A stretch of 64,000 nt of DNA from Paenibacillus sp. E222. GTDB lineage: Bacteria; Bacillota; Bacilli; Paenibacillales; Paenibacillaceae. Below the pieces are notes generated by a model. The model did not search any database. It saw nothing but the letters and a program-made list of their open reading frames with translations, and was not told where the DNA came from. The translations under genes and the position numbers were made by a program. Positions 1 to 7,646 of this stretch are shown here, piece by piece. The stretch lies in contig NZ_CP058552.1 in assembly GCF_013401555.1 (NCBI RefSeq), positions 434,001 through 498,000 of the forward strand, given 5' to 3'. Position 1 is the first letter of the stretch; every line of letters begins with the position of its first letter.

Positions 1-24
1 TCTTTTTATTTCATAATTCACATG

Positions 25-435
25 TTATCCCAGTGGAAACGCCATAACACTCATGAGTGCCAGTTCAGGCTGCGTTGTATCCAGACGACTGTACTGGACG
101 ATAACAGGAACATTGCTGGAGACGGTAATAGCATAGGGTACTCCCGTAGGGATAAGTTGCTCACCCGATCTCAGCGACGCTGTCCGGATATGCTTTGTTC
201 TCCGTGCAGGTACCTCGGCCAAGATATCTTCAAGCGGTTCTCTGTCTTCAAAGTAGATCGTTATTTGCAGCTCTGCATCCACTGTGCCTGTATTTAATAC
301 ACAGATGCTCTCGTGACTCTCCAGCGAGCCCGAGCTGTCCGGTGGAATATAACCATCGGGGATCACCCAGTAGGTGTGACCTGTCACTTTGGGAGATGTT
401 TTATGTGCTGAAGTGTTCGTCTGATCCTGTGCCAT
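25..435 (-). CDS. Sensory rhodopsin transducer (ASRT) family protein
   Basis: A 136-residue protein without signal peptide or membrane segment. The core (HTYWVIPDGYIPP, LESHESICVLNTG, AELQITIYFEDREP, RRTKHIRTASL, PYAITVSSNVPVIVQYSRLD) matches what I know of the Anabaena sensory rhodopsin transducer family, a small soluble beta-sandwich protein. No rhodopsin gene is in the window. Comparative genomics has tied the family to carbohydrate metabolism rather than light sensing, which fits its place beside a pectin-uptake operon on the same strand. The AAAGGAGG site 9 bases before ATG fixes the start. It is separated from the esterase gene by a 0.9-kb tandem repeat. Family call fairly sure; function unknown. 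Confidence 0.8.
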   Translation of the reverse strand: MAQDQTNTSAHKTSPKVTGHTYWVIPDGYIPPDSSGSLESHESICVLNTGTVDAELQITIYFEDREPLEDILAEVPARRTKHIRTASLRSGEQLIPTGVPYAITVSSNVPVIVQYSRLDTTQPELALMSVMAFPLG

Positions 436-485
436 AACATAATTCCTCCTTTGCTAATGCAATAATTAGTTAAACGCACGGGAGT

Positions 486-1400
486 CTCGCGGGGCTGGCG
501 CTCTGGCGGGCGGATCGGGCTGTGGGCCGCTGTTGGTTCGGGATTTCTTTTTCATTCCCCCTCAGCAGGGGAAATCCCGCTCCAAAGGCGGACGCTTCGC
601 TCCCTCTGCTCCGATTCCGCCCTCCTTCGCTGCAACGCTCGCCATAGCTTTTTAAAGGCTTATTGCCTTCGCTATGCTCGCTGGGCAACTTAAAAAGCAA
701 CCTTGCTCGTTACTTCGTTAACTCGCTGAATAAAAGCAAGGCTAACTCGCGGGGCTGGCGCTCTGGCGGGCGGATCGGGCTGTGGGCCGCTGTTGGTTCG
801 GGATTTCTTTTTCATTCCCCCTCAGCAGGGGAAATCCCGCTCCAAAGGCGGACGCTTCGCTCCCTCTGCTCCGATTCCGCCCTCCTCCGCTGCAACGCTC
901 GCCTTGGCTTTTTAAAGGCTTATTGCCTTCGCTATGCTCGCTGGGCAACTTAAAAAGCAACCTTGCTCGTTACTTCGTTAACTCGCTGAATAAAAGCAAG
1001 GCTAACTCGCGAGGCAGACGCTTCGGCGGGAGAATCGGGCGGTGGGCCGCTGTTGGCTCGGGATTTCTTCTCATTTCCCCCTCAGCAGGGGAAATCCCGC
1101 TCCAAAGGCGGACGCTTCGCTCCCTCTGCTCCGATTCCGCCCTCCTCCGCTGCAACGCTCGCCTTGGCTTTTAAAGGCTTATTGCCTTCGCTATGCTCGC
1201 TGGGCAACTTTGGGGGATGCTCGTTACTTCATTGACTCGCTGAATAAAAAGGCGGATCGAGGAGCAGACGCTTCGATGGGCGGATCAGGCGGTGGGCCGC
1301 TGTTGGCTCGGGATTTCCTTTTCTTTCCCCCTCAGCAGGGGAAACCCCGCTCCAAAGGCGGACGCTTCGCTCCCTCTGCTCCGATTCCGCCCTCCTTCGC
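486..1400. repeat. Tandem array of a 260-bp GC-rich repeat (about 3.6 copies)
   Basis: Copies begin near 486, 746, 1006 and 1256. The period is exactly 260 for the first two steps and 250 for the third. Copies 1 and 2 are nearly identical, copy 3 is diverged, and copy 4 stops at about 1400, four bases from the esterase stop codon. Each copy contains a hairpin in which GGATTTC pairs with GAAATCC around a CCCCCT/AGGGG stem, followed by GGCGGA/TCCGCC arms. Both strands are open in several frames, but the frames have no family resemblance and are a by-product of composition. A diverged single copy occurs at 63744-63845. It is probably a dispersed intergenic element of Paenibacillus. Confidence 0.9.
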
Positions 1401-1403
1401 CCC

Positions 1404-2645
1404 TCACCTCAAGTACATTTGCAGCGGCTGCAGTCGCAGCTCGCGGATGGCTTCCGCCACCTGCATGGCGAGGCGACGGGCACCGCGCTCCTGAAAATGC
1501 GTGTTATCCTCCATGCCTGCAGGAAAGGTCACGTACTCACCCGGCAGCACCCACATAAAATCCTCCTTGCTGCCTTCAATACCCGCTTGCTCGAACAGAA
1601 TGCGGCTTCGCTCAGCCAGATCGATCAGCGGCACCCCTTCCTCCTCCGCCAGCTCACGCACGGCGATGATATAATCGCCATGCGTGTCGGTTAATGTGCC
1701 TTCATCAGCGAAGTAGCGCCGGTGCACCGGCGTCACGAGCACCGGACAAGCCTTGGCTTCGCGGGCAGCATCGATATACTTTTTCAAATATTCCTTATAT
1801 GTTGTGAAAGGCTCCGTTCCCCGGTCAGGGTCCGGCTTCTCATCGTTGTGTCCAAATTGAATAAACAGAAAATCTTCCGGTTTAATCGTCTCCAGAATGG
1901 CATCCAATCTGCCTTCATTGATAAAGCTCCGGGAGCTGCGCCCAGACTGGGCATGATTATCTACAGCAACATCATGTTTGAACTGTGCGGGTAACAGCTG
2001 GCCCCAGCCGCAGTATGGATATCCACTTTCCGGCTGATCCGTCACGGTAGAATCACCAGCGAGAAACACAGTCATCGTCTGATTGGCAAGTGTGATCTCC
2101 AATGCATTAATCCGTGGCGCAGGACCGGAGAAGGATAGTCGGAGCTTACCTCCACGAACCACAACCGAGAATCGAACCTCTGCACATTGCCCAGGAAGTG
2201 TACGAATGGTTGGCAGCATCAATCTGCCCTCTCCGGCTTTGACACGGGTGATCGTCTCCGCCAATTCATCCCCTGCAATTAACAAGACCTGATAGGTTCC
2301 ATCGGGTACATCAACGATGAAAGATGCCTTAAGCGGAATGCAAAAGCCTGAACGTAATCGGGCAGACACATTGGCCTGCCCTTGTTTGCCGTTGTTTGCC
2401 CTACTGGAAACCGATCCTTCGTCTTCACTTATCCGTTGTTTCTCATACACAAGGGAGCCGGATTCAAAACCGTATTCTCCCTGTTCTTCATATGCAGTGC
2501 TGGCAGACACTTTCAAATAACCCTCAATCTCACCTGCACTGCCAGAGTCCGGTCCAAAATTGAACTTCCAATGGGTAACGGCCTCTTTATCGCCCTCTGC
2601 CGTTGCCTTAGAGACAACAGCCTGACTACCCTGGGCCTTATTCAA
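1404..2645 (-). CDS. rhgT: Rhamnogalacturonan acetylesterase (SGNH/GDSL hydrolase)
   Basis: Predicted to remove acetyl groups from rhamnogalacturonan I fragments. The C-terminal half is an SGNH hydrolase with FLAGDSTVTD (nucleophile Ser, about residue 198), NHAQSGRSSRSF (oxyanion Gly), QFGHND (oxyanion Asn) and DNTHF near residue 380 (catalytic Asp/His), the pattern of B. subtilis RhgT/YesT. The first 190 residues form a beta-rich domain of the galactose-binding type. No signal peptide is visible, so it probably acts on imported oligosaccharides in the cytoplasm. AGGAGG at 2655-2660 lies 9 bases before TTG 2645; a TTG at 2654 touches the ribosome site and is unlikely. It is the last gene of the transporter operon, and the tandem repeat begins right after its stop. 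Confidence 0.87.
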   Translation of the reverse strand: MNKAQGSQAVVSKATAEGDKEAVTHWKFNFGPDSGSAGEIEGYLKVSASTAYEEQGEYGFESGSLVYEKQRISEDEGSVSSRANNGKQGQANVSARLRSGFCIPLKASFIVDVPDGTYQVLLIAGDELAETITRVKAGEGRLMLPTIRTLPGQCAEVRFSVVVRGGKLRLSFSGPAPRINALEITLANQTMTVFLAGDSTVTDQPESGYPYCGWGQLLPAQFKHDVAVDNHAQSGRSSRSFINEGRLDAILETIKPEDFLFIQFGHNDEKPDPDRGTEPFTTYKEYLKKYIDAAREAKACPVLVTPVHRRYFADEGTLTDTHGDYIIAVRELAEEEGVPLIDLAERSRILFEQAGIEGSKEDFMWVLPGEYVTFPAGMEDNTHFQERGARRLAMQVAEAIRELRLQPLQMYLR

Positions 2646-2702
2646 TAGGAACAACCTCCTTATTCAACATGCTAATCCAGGTTTGAATCCAGTGGTTATC
2701 GT

Positions 2703-3542
2703 TTATCCTTTCAGTCCGCTGGTGCTCATGCCCTGTACAATTTGTTTCTGGAAAATAAAGAACACGGCTACAACCGGTACGAGACTCACAATGGACATCG
2801 CGAACATCGCTCCCCAGTTGGAGGCAGACTCACTGTCCAGGAACATTTTCAGCGCCATGGAGACCGTATATTTATCCGGCGAGTTCAGATACAGTACTGG
2901 TCCGAGCAAATCTTCCCATCTCCAGTAGAAGGAGAAGATCGCAGCCGTTGCGAGTGACGACTTGATGAGCGGCATAATAATCTGTACATACAGTCTGAAC
3001 TTGTTACATCCATCAATGGTAGCCGCCTCATCCAGCTCTTTCGGAATTGTACGAATGAACTGAACCATCAGGAAGATAAAAAACGGCATCCCGAAGAACG
3101 TAGGTACAACAATCGGCAGAATGGTATTCAACCAGCCAAGCTTCGTGAAGATAATATATTGAGGTACGAGTACAACGTCATGCGGCAGCATCAGAGTCAA
3201 CATCATCAGGGAGAACCAAAAGTTACGTCCTTTGAAATTGAGTCTGGCAAATCCAAAGGCGATCAGCGATGAGGATAACACGGCACCAATCGTAGAGATG
3301 ACCACAATAACGAGCGAGTTGGTGATGTAATCCATAAACGGTCTTCCGCCTGCGCCTTTCCAGCCATCCGCGTAGTTACTCCAGATCCATTCCGTAGGGA
3401 ACAAGGACTCGGCAGTTACGAAAATGGTACGACTTTCTTTGAATGAGCTGAAAAGCATCCATAGAACGGGATAAAGCATCAGGAGGGCCAAAGCTGCAAC
3501 GAACAGGTGATAGATGGGCCATTTCACATTTCTCCAAACCAT
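2703..3542 (-). CDS. Carbohydrate ABC transporter permease (MalG/YesQ type)
   Basis: A 279-residue inner component of a sugar importer with six predicted membrane segments. The EAA-type loop is at about residues 175-200 ([28 protein letters not shown] written in two parts: [14 protein letters not shown], then [14 protein letters not shown]), which docks on the ATPase subunit. The N-terminus and the C-terminal ending in a short GLKG tail are typical of the MalG half. The start ATG follows GGAGGG by 8 bases, and only two bases separate it from the stop of the partner permease, so translation is probably coupled. No ATPase gene is in the cluster; such importers usually borrow a shared MsmX-type ATPase from elsewhere. 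Substrate inferred from the neighbouring esterase. Confidence 0.9.
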   Translation of the reverse strand: MVWRNVKWPIYHLFVAALALLMLYPVLWMLFSSFKESRTIFVTAESLFPTEWIWSNYADGWKGAGGRPFMDYITNSLVIVVISTIGAVLSSSLIAFGFARLNFKGRNFWFSLMMLTLMLPHDVVLVPQYIIFTKLGWLNTILPIVVPTFFGMPFFIFLMVQFIRTIPKELDEAATIDGCNKFRLYVQIIMPLIKSSLATAAIFSFYWRWEDLLGPVLYLNSPDKYTVSMALKMFLDSESASNWGAMFAMSIVSLVPVVAVFFIFQKQIVQGMSTSGLKG

Positions 3543-3544
3543 CG

Positions 3545-4447
3545 TTACTTCCCTCCTTCAGATTCATAAAACACCCAGAACCTGGATGTCAGGAACACCG
3601 CGACTGTGAGTATACCGATCATAATAAGCATGATCCAGGCCATGGCCGAAGCATAACCCATGTTGTTAAACATAAATGCCTGACGGAACAGATAAAGCGA
3701 GTAAAGCATCGTACCGTCCATTGGACCGCCCTCGCCTTTAGAGATGATATATGCAGGTACAAAGGTCATAAATGCACCGATCGTTTGCATAATCAGGTTG
3801 AACAGAATGATTGGACTGAGTAGCGGTAAGGTGATACCAAAAAATTTACGCACCGGGTTGGCTCCATCCACACCTGCTGCTTCGTACATCTCGGGAGAGA
3901 TATTTTTCAGACCAGCGAGGAAAATAAGCATGGAAGATCCAAACTGCCAAACAGATAACGAGATCAGCATAACCAGAGACGCATTCGGGTCACCAAACCA
4001 GCTGATAGGCCCGATTCCGATTGCCGTTAATGCACTGTTGATGACACCCTCATTACTGAAAAGGTTACGCCACATTATCGATACGGCCACACTACCACCG
4101 ATAATGGACGGCAGGTAGTACAAGGTACGATACGTTCCGACCATACGAGATCCCGTATTCAGAATCATGGCTACGAAAAGCGCGAAGACCAGCCTTAGAG
4201 GGACACCAATAAACACATACAAGAACGTTACTTTAACCGAATTCCAGTACTTCGGATCATCAAAGAACATTTTGGTGTAGTTGTCCAGCCCTATCCACCG
4301 TGGAGAGGTGAACAGGTTATAACTCGTAAACGACATGTATAAGGATACAAACATCGGAATCAGCGTAAAGCCCAGAAAACCGATGATGAAAGGACTAATA
4401 AAAGCATACCCGGTCAGGTTTCTGCGCAACGATGAATATTGCCTCAA
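3545..4447 (-). CDS. Carbohydrate ABC transporter permease (MalF/YesP type)
   Basis: A 300-residue permease with six predicted membrane segments; the first is at about residues 13-37 ([20 protein letters not shown]). The EAA loop reads [19 protein letters not shown] at about residues 193-211. It forms the transmembrane pair with the downstream permease. The start is TTG at 4447, nine bases after AGGAGG. Between it and the solute-binding lipoprotein gene lie 140 bases that fold into a four-way RNA junction. The gene set lipoprotein, permease, permease, esterase, with a YesMN-like pair upstream, mirrors the rhamnogalacturonan uptake genes yesOPQ of B. subtilis. Role as oligogalacturonan or rhamnogalacturonan importer is inferred. 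Confidence 0.9.
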   Translation of the reverse strand: MRQYSSLRRNLTGYAFISPFIIGFLGFTLIPMFVSLYMSFTSYNLFTSPRWIGLDNYTKMFFDDPKYWNSVKVTFLYVFIGVPLRLVFALFVAMILNTGSRMVGTYRTLYYLPSIIGGSVAVSIMWRNLFSNEGVINSALTAIGIGPISWFGDPNASLVMLISLSVWQFGSSMLIFLAGLKNISPEMYEAAGVDGANPVRKFFGITLPLLSPIILFNLIMQTIGAFMTFVPAYIISKGEGGPMDGTMLYSLYLFRQAFMFNNMGYASAMAWIMLIMIGILTVAVFLTSRFWVFYESEGGK

Positions 4448-4467
4448 CGGAACGAACCTCCTTTATT

Positions 4468-4578
4468 GATCTGCTTGCTTCCCGCAGCCTTGCTGCGAGT
4501 TACTGACGGGGAAAGGCCCTCGCGTTATGCGAGTAGCCCTATTCCCGTCCATCCCGGTAATGGGATGAGCAAGCGATC
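4468..4578 (-). ncRNA. Cloverleaf-like structured RNA between lipoprotein and permease genes
   Basis: Read on the minus strand, the 111 bases begin GATCGCTTGCT and end AGCAAGCAGATC, which pair as an 11-bp closing stem with one bulged base. Inside are three hairpins: CATCCC-N6-GGGATG; GACGGG/CCCGTC enclosing AGGGC/GCCTT and CTCGC-N5-GCGAG; and CGCAGC-N3-GCTGCG. Together they make a four-way junction. It begins 9 bases after the lipoprotein stop codon and ends before the permease ribosome site. Inferred role: mRNA stabilising or processing element that keeps the binding protein in excess over the permeases, as at malE-malF. It could also be a repeated extragenic element. I know no named family. 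Confidence 0.6.
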
Positions 4579-4587
4579 ATTCAACTG

Positions 4588-5871
4588 TTATTTATTGTTG
4601 GCAAGAACCGCCTCGGCATTTTTGCGGAATGTCGCTGCTGCTTGTTCCGGTGTCACCTTACCAAAGTTCAGTTCCTCCACAACGTCCGCCAGAGAAGCAA
4701 TGACTTCCGGGGAACCTACCGGTGGTGGTGGACTCATTGGTGAAGCCTTAGGCTCCATGGACGCTACGAAATCAAATACCTGTTTCGTTGCATCACTCAA
4801 CTCAGGAGCGATTGCTTCCTTGATTTTGCCGGAGATCGGCACACCGCGCTCGCCTTTGATCAGTTTGTTCGCTTCCACGTCATTCACCCAGAAATCGATG
4901 AATTTGGCCGCTTCTTCCTTCACTTTTGAGTTCGATGTTACAGCCCAGTACATACTTGGCTGCATATAAAGTCCTTTTTCCATGTCAGGACCAGGCATTG
5001 GTGCAAACGCTAACGGACGGTTGGCTACCTGCTGCAAGGCCACAAACTGGTTGGACCATTGCCATACGCCAATTCCTTTTTCCTTGACCAGATCGGATTC
5101 CTCGATAATACCTTTTGTCTGGTTCGCCACATCCGGTGAAGGCGCTGCGCCCTGCTCGATCATCCGGCGCATGAGTCCGAAGAACTCAACGAATAGTTTG
5201 TCGTCATCATAGCCAAGACCGGTTCCTTCAGCATTGTAGAGGGACAATCCTTTGGTACGCAGGAAATAGTGGAAAAAGATATCCGGCGCTACGCCCCCAT
5301 CCAAAAAGAGTCCTTTGGCAGCCGTTTGTTTGCCAAGCTCTTCATACGATTCCCAAGTCATGTTTTCGGGAATAGCATCCACACCCGCTTTTTTGAGCAG
5401 AGCAGGATCATACTGGAAACCCAGTACGTTAACACCAGCAGGTACCCCATATTGTTTGCTGTTGATAACGCCTGTGCTGATTACGTTCTCGGATACATCG
5501 TCCACTTTAATCTGGTTTCCGAGGTACGGGGACAGATCTTCGAGCTGTCCATTCTGTGCATATTGGCTGATGTAGGAAATATCCATCTGAACAATGTCTG
5601 GCAGTTGATTCGCTGCAGCTTGTGGAGCGAGTTTTTTCCAGTAGTCATCGAACGAAGCATATTCCACGTCAATTTTGACGTTCGGGTTTTTCTCTTTGTA
5701 CAAGTCAATGACCTTCTGTGTATATTCGTGACGTGCATCCGATCCCCACCATGCGATACGAAGTGTTACCGAACCATCCGCAGATGTTTCGCCCGATCCT
5801 CCGCTGCTGCTGCATGCCGTTGTTAATACCAGCAATGCCGCCATCATCAGGAATATTGCCTTTTTCACCAT
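4588..5871 (-). CDS. Extracellular sugar-binding lipoprotein (solute-binding protein family 1)
   Basis: A 427-residue lipoprotein that captures sugar for the two permeases downstream. The N-terminus MVKKAIFLMMAALLVLTTAC is a lipoprotein signal with cleavage before Cys20, followed by a Ser/Gly linker. The mature part shows family features: TLRIAWWGSDARHEYTQKVI, DIVQMDISYISQYAQNG, YGVPAGVNVLGFQYD and a C-terminal helix region. Start ATG follows AAAGGGGAG. It is the first gene of the operon, with its own promoter and a cre site just downstream of the -10 box, so repression by CcpA in the presence of preferred sugars is likely; activation by the AraC-type regulator upstream is inferred. Similar in role to YesO. 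Confidence 0.9.
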   Translation of the reverse strand: MVKKAIFLMMAALLVLTTACSSSGGSGETSADGSVTLRIAWWGSDARHEYTQKVIDLYKEKNPNVKIDVEYASFDDYWKKLAPQAAANQLPDIVQMDISYISQYAQNGQLEDLSPYLGNQIKVDDVSENVISTGVINSKQYGVPAGVNVLGFQYDPALLKKAGVDAIPENMTWESYEELGKQTAAKGLFLDGGVAPDIFFHYFLRTKGLSLYNAEGTGLGYDDDKLFVEFFGLMRRMIEQGAAPSPDVANQTKGIIEESDLVKEKGIGVWQWSNQFVALQQVANRPLAFAPMPGPDMEKGLYMQPSMYWAVTSNSKVKEEAAKFIDFWVNDVEANKLIKGERGVPISGKIKEAIAPELSDATKQVFDFVASMEPKASPMSPPPPVGSPEVIASLADVVEELNFGKVTPEQAAATFRKNAEAVLANNK

Positions 5872-5927
5872 GCCAATCTCCCCTTTTATGTTGAAATGGT
5901 TGTGTGAACGAGTTACCTTTTATTTTC

Positions 5928-5941
5928 TGATAACGCTTTCA
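5928..5941 (-). promoter_or_regulatory. cre site (CcpA operator) at the transporter promoter
   Basis: On the minus strand the sequence is TGAAAGCGTTATCA, a full match to the catabolite-responsive element pattern TGNAANCGNWNNCA. It starts six bases downstream of the -10 box and so covers the expected transcription start of the lipoprotein-permease-esterase operon. CcpA bound here would block transcription when glucose-type sugars are present. Confidence 0.75.
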
Positions 5942-5946
5942 CGAAC

Positions 5947-5974
5947 TTTATATTGTCATTTTCTCAAATGTCGG
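5947..5974 (-). promoter_or_regulatory. Predicted sigma-A promoter of the sugar ABC transporter operon
   Basis: Minus strand: -35 CCGACA (5969-5974) and -10 TATAAA (5947-5952) with a 16-base spacer, about 75 bases before the lipoprotein start. The weak -35 box fits a promoter that needs an activator, probably the AraC-type regulator encoded upstream. Confidence 0.5.
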
Positions 5975-6009
5975 ACCATAGTTGAATACACAAAACCGTC
6001 TTGTTGGTT

Positions 6010-6061
6010 CAAAAAACAGAGGAGGACAACTGCACCTCTATCAGCGCTGTTTGTCCCCCTC
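6010..6061 (-). terminator. Intrinsic terminator after the AraC-type regulator gene
   Basis: Minus strand: GAGGGGGACAA pairs with TTGTCCTCCTC around a 21-base loop, followed by TGTTTTTT. It lies 32 bases after the regulator stop and separates the kinase-regulator transcript from the transporter operon. Confidence 0.75.
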
Positions 6062-6092
6062 ATATATCAACTCCATGTTCGTCAGTCAATTG

Positions 6093-7646
6093 TTATAAGC
6101 CAGTTCTACGAAATTCGGTAGGTGTCATGCCGGTCCACTTTTTGAACACCTGACTGAAATATTGTGAATTCCCTCCGAAGCCAAACAATTCGGCAAGCTC
6201 AAAAACCTTCACATCCCCGCCTCTGCGAATATGGTCGCAAGCACGCTCAATGCGTAAACGATTCACATAATTGGAGAAGTTTTCTCCCGTCACTTTTTTG
6301 AAAATCTTCCCGAGATAATCCGGATTCATATATAACATCTGATGGGCAACCCCGTTAAGAGAGAGATCAGCCTCGCCATAGTGTCGATCCACAATATCCA
6401 TCATCTTCTCCACGGCAGAAGACTGACGGCTAATATGGTTTTTGTAATAACCGGAGGTTAACCGGGCTGCACTGCTGGCAACAAAGGATTTTAAGCCAGA
6501 CAAGGTATCGATGTGGGGCAGCTCTGCCATCCGCTGGGTGAATTCCGTCGCCTCCTCAGGAGGACAGACATGAATCATTGCGGAATACAACTGCACCACA
6601 TACGAACGAGTAATCCCAATTTCCAGCTGCTGACCGGACAAAAGCTCGAACAAGCGATCCACTTCAGCTGCAGCTTCTTCGGTATTGCCTGACTTAATCA
6701 ACTGGCAGAGCTGCTCTGCATCTTGTTCAACATGTACACCGTCGCATTCGCCGGCCAGCTCCAGATCACTTTTGGTAATCAGCTTGCCTTCACCGATAAA
6801 AAAGCGGTGGTTCAGACATTGCAGTGCCTCACGGAACAGACGTCGGGACTGGATCATTCGATCTGCTTCACTGAGGGCAGCCGTAACTTCCAGTTTATAT
6901 AGTCTGGTGAAAGCAGCCCGCACTTCCTCGATGCTCTTCTTCAGACCGACCGAATCGGCAGAGTCCCCCAGCAGAATTAACAGTTTGCCTTCAATGGTAG
7001 TGCTTAACAGAACATGGGGCAGCAGATCACTGGCAATATTTTTGATCGCAAATAAATGACTATAATCATGTTCATCTGCGATTCGGAACAGCAGCAGCCG
7101 AACTTCGTTATCCTCCAGCTCCAGGTCAAACAGCTCCTGATAATATTCCAAATCGACCGGACCATAGGTTTGGTTCGTCATAAACTCCAGCAGGAACTGC
7201 TCCTTCACATGTGGCAGCACCCGCTGCAGCCGCTGTTTCATCTCTCCGGCCACATGTTCCTTCACCTGGGCATCCTGGTGTTCCTGAAGCAACTCGGACA
7301 AGGCATCGTGAATCTGGTTCTCGTTACACGGTTTGAGTAGATAATGCTTTACTCCATATTGCATGGCCCGGCGAGCGTATTCGAACTCTTTGTAGCCAGA
7401 CAACATGATGAAGCGGAGTCCAGGGTAAGCTTCGGATGCTTTTTCAATGAGTCCAAGACCATCAAGGCCTGGCATCGAAATATCCGTAATAATAATATCC
7501 GGTCTGGATTGACCGATTTTATCCAGCGCTTCAATACCGTTTCTCGCCGTATCCACCAGTTCCGTCCCCGCCGCAGCCCAATCCACGACTTGCGAAATTC
7601 CCTCCAGAATGACACGTTCATCATCTACGAGCATCACTTTGTACAT
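6093..7646 (-). CDS. Response regulator with AraC-type DNA-binding domain (YesN-like)
   Basis: A 517-residue cytoplasmic transcription factor. Residues 1-120 form a receiver domain (VMLVDDERV acidic pair, phospho-acceptor Asp in IIITDISMPGLDG, Lys in YLLKPC). A long middle linker follows, and the last 100 residues are a double helix-turn-helix of the AraC family (LSLNGVAHQMLYMNPDYLGK, RACDHIRRGG, SQYFSQVFKKWTGMTPTEFR). AGAGAGGA lies 8 bases before ATG 7646; an ATG at 7652 is too close. It overlaps the kinase gene by 26 bases, so the two are translationally coupled. Predicted to sense extracytoplasmic pectin fragments through the kinase and activate the downstream transporter operon. Confidence 0.92.
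   Translation of the reverse strand: MYKVMLVDDERVILEGISQVVDWAAAGTELVDTARNGIEALDKIGQSRPDIIITDISMPGLDGLGLIEKASEAYPGLRFIMLSGYKEFEYARRAMQYGVKHYLLKPCNENQIHDALSELLQEHQDAQVKEHVAGEMKQRLQRVLPHVKEQFLLEFMTNQTYGPVDLEYYQELFDLELEDNEVRLLLFRIADEHDYSHLFAIKNIASDLLPHVLLSTTIEGKLLILLGDSADSVGLKKSIEEVRAAFTRLYKLEVTAALSEADRMIQSRRLFREALQCLNHRFFIGEGKLITKSDLELAGECDGVHVEQDAEQLCQLIKSGNTEEAAAEVDRLFELLSGQQLEIGITRSYVVQLYSAMIHVCPPEEATEFTQRMAELPHIDTLSGLKSFVASSAARLTSGYYKNHISRQSSAVEKMMDIVDRHYGEADLSLNGVAHQMLYMNPDYLGKIFKKVTGENFSNYVNRLRIERACDHIRRGGDVKVFELAELFGFGGNSQYFSQVFKKWTGMTPTEFRRTGL

Noticed and set aside
470..960. Open frames of about 70-130 codons on both strands inside the tandem repeat
   Set aside because: They exist in every copy on both strands, have no ribosome site or family resemblance, and follow from the repeat's composition.
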